A DNA stretch of 64,000 nucleotides, taken from Chrysomallon squamiferum (Eukaryota > Mollusca > Gastropoda > Neomphalida > Peltospiridae). How positions within the stretch are numbered: position 1 is the first letter of the stretch; each line of letters opens with the position of its first letter. Position numbers and translations under genes: made by a program. Location of the stretch: contig CM022666.1 of the NCBI GenBank assembly GCA_012295275.1, positions 16,366,772-16,430,771 of the forward strand, in the 5' to 3' direction. The notes under the pieces are model-generated. The model was not told where the DNA came from. It worked only from the letters and a program-made list of their open reading frames with translations, and did no database searches. This document shows, piece by piece, positions 60,634 through 64,000 of this stretch.

Positions 60634-63600
60634 CTACAGCAGGGAAAACTCCTCGTCAGACAATGAGAGCTGTTCAGCTTCGTCCATCTCCGGAGCCCAG
60701 GAAATGGAGGCAGCTAGGGCGTGGTCTTCTCCACCTATCTCGTCCCGACAATCTGGACACACCTCTCGCTCTGTCGGTTGCTCACACTCGGCAATGGCGT
60801 ACACGTGACCTACACATTAAAAGTAAATTTGCATGACTGAATAATTGACTGATTTACCAGATAGACTGTCTATCTGACTGACTGACTGAATGACTCACTG
60901 ACTCACCGACAGTGTGCTTTACTCACTGACTGACTAATTGATTGAATGACTCACTGACTGTGTGACTGACTGACTGACTGATTGAACTAACTTACTAATC
61001 GACTGGTGGTTAATTTACTAGACCGACTGACTGACATATGACTTTCCGACTTATGTATCGTTGTACGTGTCATTACGCTTGGTGATAGTTATCATTATTA
61101 CCTTACGTCATATGTATCATCACGTTTAGTCATGCGTATCACGGTTATTTTCAGTTATGTGCACATTTGCCATGTTTCGTTATACGTATAACCATTACGT
61201 TTCGTCGTGCCTAATTAAAACAGGTGTTTACCTCTGCGGCACCTCCACCAGTGTCCTTGTTTCATGTTCATAGCGTGCACGATCATCAGCCTCTCTTCCT
61301 CCGTCACTCCGATCCGAGACTCGGGCACGTACTCTGTTAGTTCCTCCTTCGTCGTCTCTGCAAGCTGCAGCGTCTCCCGCGACAGCACCGAGCTGCCCTG
61401 CAGCTGCTGCACCACTTGAGCCATCTGCCTCATCAGTCTGGGCGGAACGTCGTCTACAGCGACGTCGATAATTTTACGTGATTTGAGCAGGTAGAGGAGA
61501 AGCGAGAGACGTCGCAGTTCCCGATCAGCGTCGATGACCTCTTGTTCTGTGAACACTGAACGGTACTGCAGAATCCACGACCTGAATATTATGTTATAGA
61601 ATATTAGTATAATACAGTATACTATAGTATAGTTCAGTACAGTACAGTACAGAACAGTATAATATAGGATAGTACATTATAGTATACTATTATATAGTAC
61701 AGTATAGTATAATATAATATAGTACATTGTAATACAGCAAAGTATAGCATAGTATAGTATAGTAAAATGCAGCATATCCCAGTACAGTACATTATAATAT
61801 AGCATATCAATGCACAATATAGTATAACGTAGCATAATACAATACAAAAATATACCGTAACATACCATAATATAACAACACCATATGATACGGTATATTA
61901 CGGTATGGCACAGAATGGCATATTAAGGCAACACAATAAAAGAAGACACTACACACCTGAAAGCCTGCAGATCTCTGGCGATACAGTGGAAATCCTCACA
62001 GCTGCTTCTCCAGCGACTCATGGCATCCGACACCTTCCTCTCGTAGCTGCTTACCTGCAGCAGGATTCGAACTTGATTGAGCTGGGCTGCGAGCTGCGAC
62101 TCTGACTTTACAACGACTTTATCTCTCAGAGAGTCGATGTCTGCTCGGTCGGAGGGAAGAGCGGACCTAGCAGCAGCGTCAATCTCAGAGTCAAGTTCCC
62201 GCACTCTTCTTTCACTGCCTATGATCTTCTGTTTGATGGCTTCAATACACTGCAGAGTCTCATTGACCACGGAGCCGTATCTGAGGTTTCGACGAATTGG
62301 CGTTTTACACCGAGGACAGACTTTTAGAAGAACAATATTCCCCCTGATCCCATCATTATTATGGTCATCTCCATCATCCGTCCTGTCCATCCAGCGGTCC
62401 AGGCTGGTCACTTCAAACACGTGACAGCAGTCCTGCAGCTGAACAAAACGAGAGTTTGGATCATCTTCGTTTCCGAAGAAGGGTTTGAATGCGTCGTCGT
62501 CCTTGTCGCAGACTCTGCAGAGGCGCGGACACGGCTCGCCACACATGCCAATGCACGGGTGACCACAAGACAACGTCTTCCAACAACTCTCGTCACATCT
62601 GTCTCTGTCGCAAACTTCGCTGCACAGACGGCTGCACTTCTTGTGTCTGCACTGCCACGGACACGGCATCTTGCACGGCACACACGGCTCACCGCATCGT
62701 TTTGAACATACACTGTGGTGACATCGGTTTTCGCAAGGTCTTTTGCAAGGGCGGCAATTGTTGCATGTGTCCGAACATTTGTGTCCACACACCAGAATGT
62801 TCTTACATTTCTCTTTGCATGGCTGGTTCAGACGACCTTGGAAACAAGACCCACACGTGCCTGTGCACGGATCGCTACACGACAGGATCTGCCTGCAGGG
62901 AACTGTACACATGGCTGTGTCGCTCTGACAACACTCAACTGATATAACGTGTCCACAAGGCCGTTCTACCTTCGCCTTCTCTTTACACTGAAAATTACGA
63001 GGATCTGTTGAACAAGGGACCATTTGTCGATGACCACATTTCGGCAACTGCTTCTGAACCGGCTCTTTACAAGGAGGACAGCCAGACGAACACGCATAGC
63101 AGAGACTACTACAAGGGTGGCCTTTTCACAGAATTTTGTGCACGGAAAATAACACTGAGAATGCGGGCCGCTGTGGCAGGTTCTTGTACAGGTGTGGCCA
63201 CAAGGGAGACGACTCTCACACGGTTTAAGACATCCACCTTCAGGAACTTTCAGAAAATCTCTAGCTTCTTTCGCAAAGATGCATGTTCTGTGTCTGGGGC
63301 AGACAAGCTGGAGACCGTCTTTCAGGTAGTCATCTTTCCTCGCTGTTGTGATGATGTCCCGAATAAGATCACTTTTCTCAGTTAGAAAACGGAAGTTTCC
63401 CAGCACGTACATTCCGTGCTTCGCGCGAGATAACGCAACGCAAATTCTGTTGTCAGTTTTCAAGAAGCCAATCGTTTCTCCCGGTGTATCACTTCGGACC
63501 ATTGACAGAAGGACGATGTCATTTTCTTCTCCTTGATAACTATCCACAGAAGCCAGTCGTACACCTTCAAATTTCGACTTTGGCATCAGATGTCGCAGCG

Positions 63601-64000
63601 CGTTGATTTGTGCTGAGTACATGCTTATTATTGTTATCTGCTGTCGCTGGTAACCCTGCTTGAGCAAGTACTCACACAAACTGACGATATACTCCGCCTC
63701 AAATTGGTTTAAGCAACTCAGACTTTCTTCGTCTACCTCATGAGGATAGCCTGTGTTCTATGAAACAAACGTTCTGACTGACTCCGCTGACGTCAGGGTA
63801 TGATTTGACGGAACGGTCGTCCTGAAGATTAGGGTATATCGTCCTCATCATTCTCGATATTTCTGGACGCATTCTGTGCTGCCATTGCAAACAGTCGAGA
63901 TGTACGTTGCAGCGCACCATTCGTTCAAAGAGAGATATTTCCAAATTGTATTGTTTCGCCAGCCTGTGAACAGTCGGGTTTGGTCTCAGCTGTTTGTGGT
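60634..64000 (-). CDS. ZNFX1: ZNFX1-type helicase and zinc-finger protein, C-terminal half (runs off right edge)
   Basis: Three coding exons are visible: 64000-61957, 61581-61232, 60809-60634, about 856 residues. The right edge falls in superfamily 1 helicase motif III (DHKQLRPNPTVHRLA). QHRMRPEIS, VDSYQGEENDIVLLSMVRSD and NRICVALSRAKHGMYVLGN follow. A cysteine-rich array of NFX1-type fingers comes next (CGHTCTRTCH, PKCGHRQMVPC, CGHPCIGMCGEPC), then a helical region and a terminal RZ-type finger (GHWWRCRRG-HVYAIAEC...CPDC). Vertebrate ZNFX1 binds double-stranded RNA in antiviral sensing; nematode ZNFX-1 acts in small-RNA inheritance. Two frame corrections are needed: one extra base near 63752 and one missing base at 63123-63126. 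The stop is TAG after SLSDEEFSLL. Confidence 0.93.
60845..61060 (-). repeat. (GACT)n-rich tract in last ZNFX1 intron
   Basis: Degenerate GACTGACT/GACTCACT repeats lie in the 0.4-kb last intron. Non-coding. Confidence 0.8.
61588..61900 (-). repeat. (TATAG)n/(TACAG)n-like tract in ZNFX1 intron
   Basis: Degenerate pentanucleotide repeats similar to those at 21533-21905 fill the intron between the zinc-finger exon and the next exon. Confidence 0.8.
63123..63126 (-). other. Apparent 1-base deletion in ZNFX1
   Basis: The minus-strand frame runs CTKFCEK and then loses its cysteine pattern. The neighbouring frame resumes HPCSSLCYACSSGCPPCKE. One extra A in the four-A run yields the classic KGHPC finger motif. 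Confidence 0.85.
63748..63756 (-). other. Apparent 1-base insertion in ZNFX1
   Basis: The frame ends ...NVCFIEHRLSS-stop. One base on, GYPHEVDEESLSCLNQFEAE continues. Removing one base (A at about 63752, minus) restores spacing equal to the human protein between EH and NQ-EA. Confidence 0.75.

Noticed and set aside
62408-62947. Plus-strand Cys/Thr-rich frames at 62361-62947
   Set aside because: They are shadows of the minus-strand NFX1-type zinc-finger exon of ZNFX1.

Overview
This is a eukaryotic nuclear window. Its genes are intron-rich with GT-AG junctions, and it carries a very heavy load of simple repeats (AAT, GA/CT, CA, GATA, ACAT, TATAG). The protein families point to an invertebrate animal: SLC5 and SLC16 transporters, XPG with a retained AT-AC intron, an LHFPL tetraspan and a ZNFX1-type helicase. 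A spiralian such as a mollusc or annelid is my best guess, but no species can be named from the sequence alone. I assembled the gene models by hand from exon homology, reading phase and splice sites.

Layout, left to right. (1) The minus-strand 5' part of an SLC5 sodium/solute symporter (365-3886) runs off the left edge. Its upstream region (about 4.0-5.3 kb) is partly duplicated at 6.5-6.9 kb. (2) A complete plus-strand XPG/ERCC5 endonuclease gene (8210-19470) has 15 coding exons, including a U12-type AT-AC intron. (3) It converges on a minus-strand 17-exon gene (20856-29820) for a 545-residue coiled-coil protein with two C-terminal EF hands, which I cannot name. (4) A minus-strand LHFPL6-like tetraspan gene (36097-41138) has three coding exons. 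(5) Two SLC16/monocarboxylate-transporter-like paralogues lie head to head (A, minus, 44856-48754; B, plus, 52488-58127) and share exon structure. (6) The C-terminal half of a minus-strand ZNFX1 gene (60634-64000) runs off the right edge.

The most striking pattern is that tandem arrays or duplications repeatedly span or abut gene-structure boundaries. Arrays of 3' splice sites occur in the SLC5 gene (two introns), the EF-hand gene and the LHFPL gene. An array of about 29 copies of a 5' splice site occurs in XPG, and an array starting at a 5' splice site occurs in transporter B. A stop-codon/poly(A)-signal array follows the EF-hand gene. These would create decoy splice or polyadenylation sites.

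Several otherwise well-conserved genes need single-base corrections, mostly one missing base in a homopolymer (transporters A and B, XPG, ZNFX1). That looks more like residual long-read assembly error than decay. Functionally, the window contains DNA repair (XPG), RNA/antiviral helicase (ZNFX1) and possibly monocarboxylate transport (SLC5 plus two SLC16-like) genes. Nothing in the sequence shows they are co-regulated, apart from the shared intergenic region of the two SLC16-like genes.
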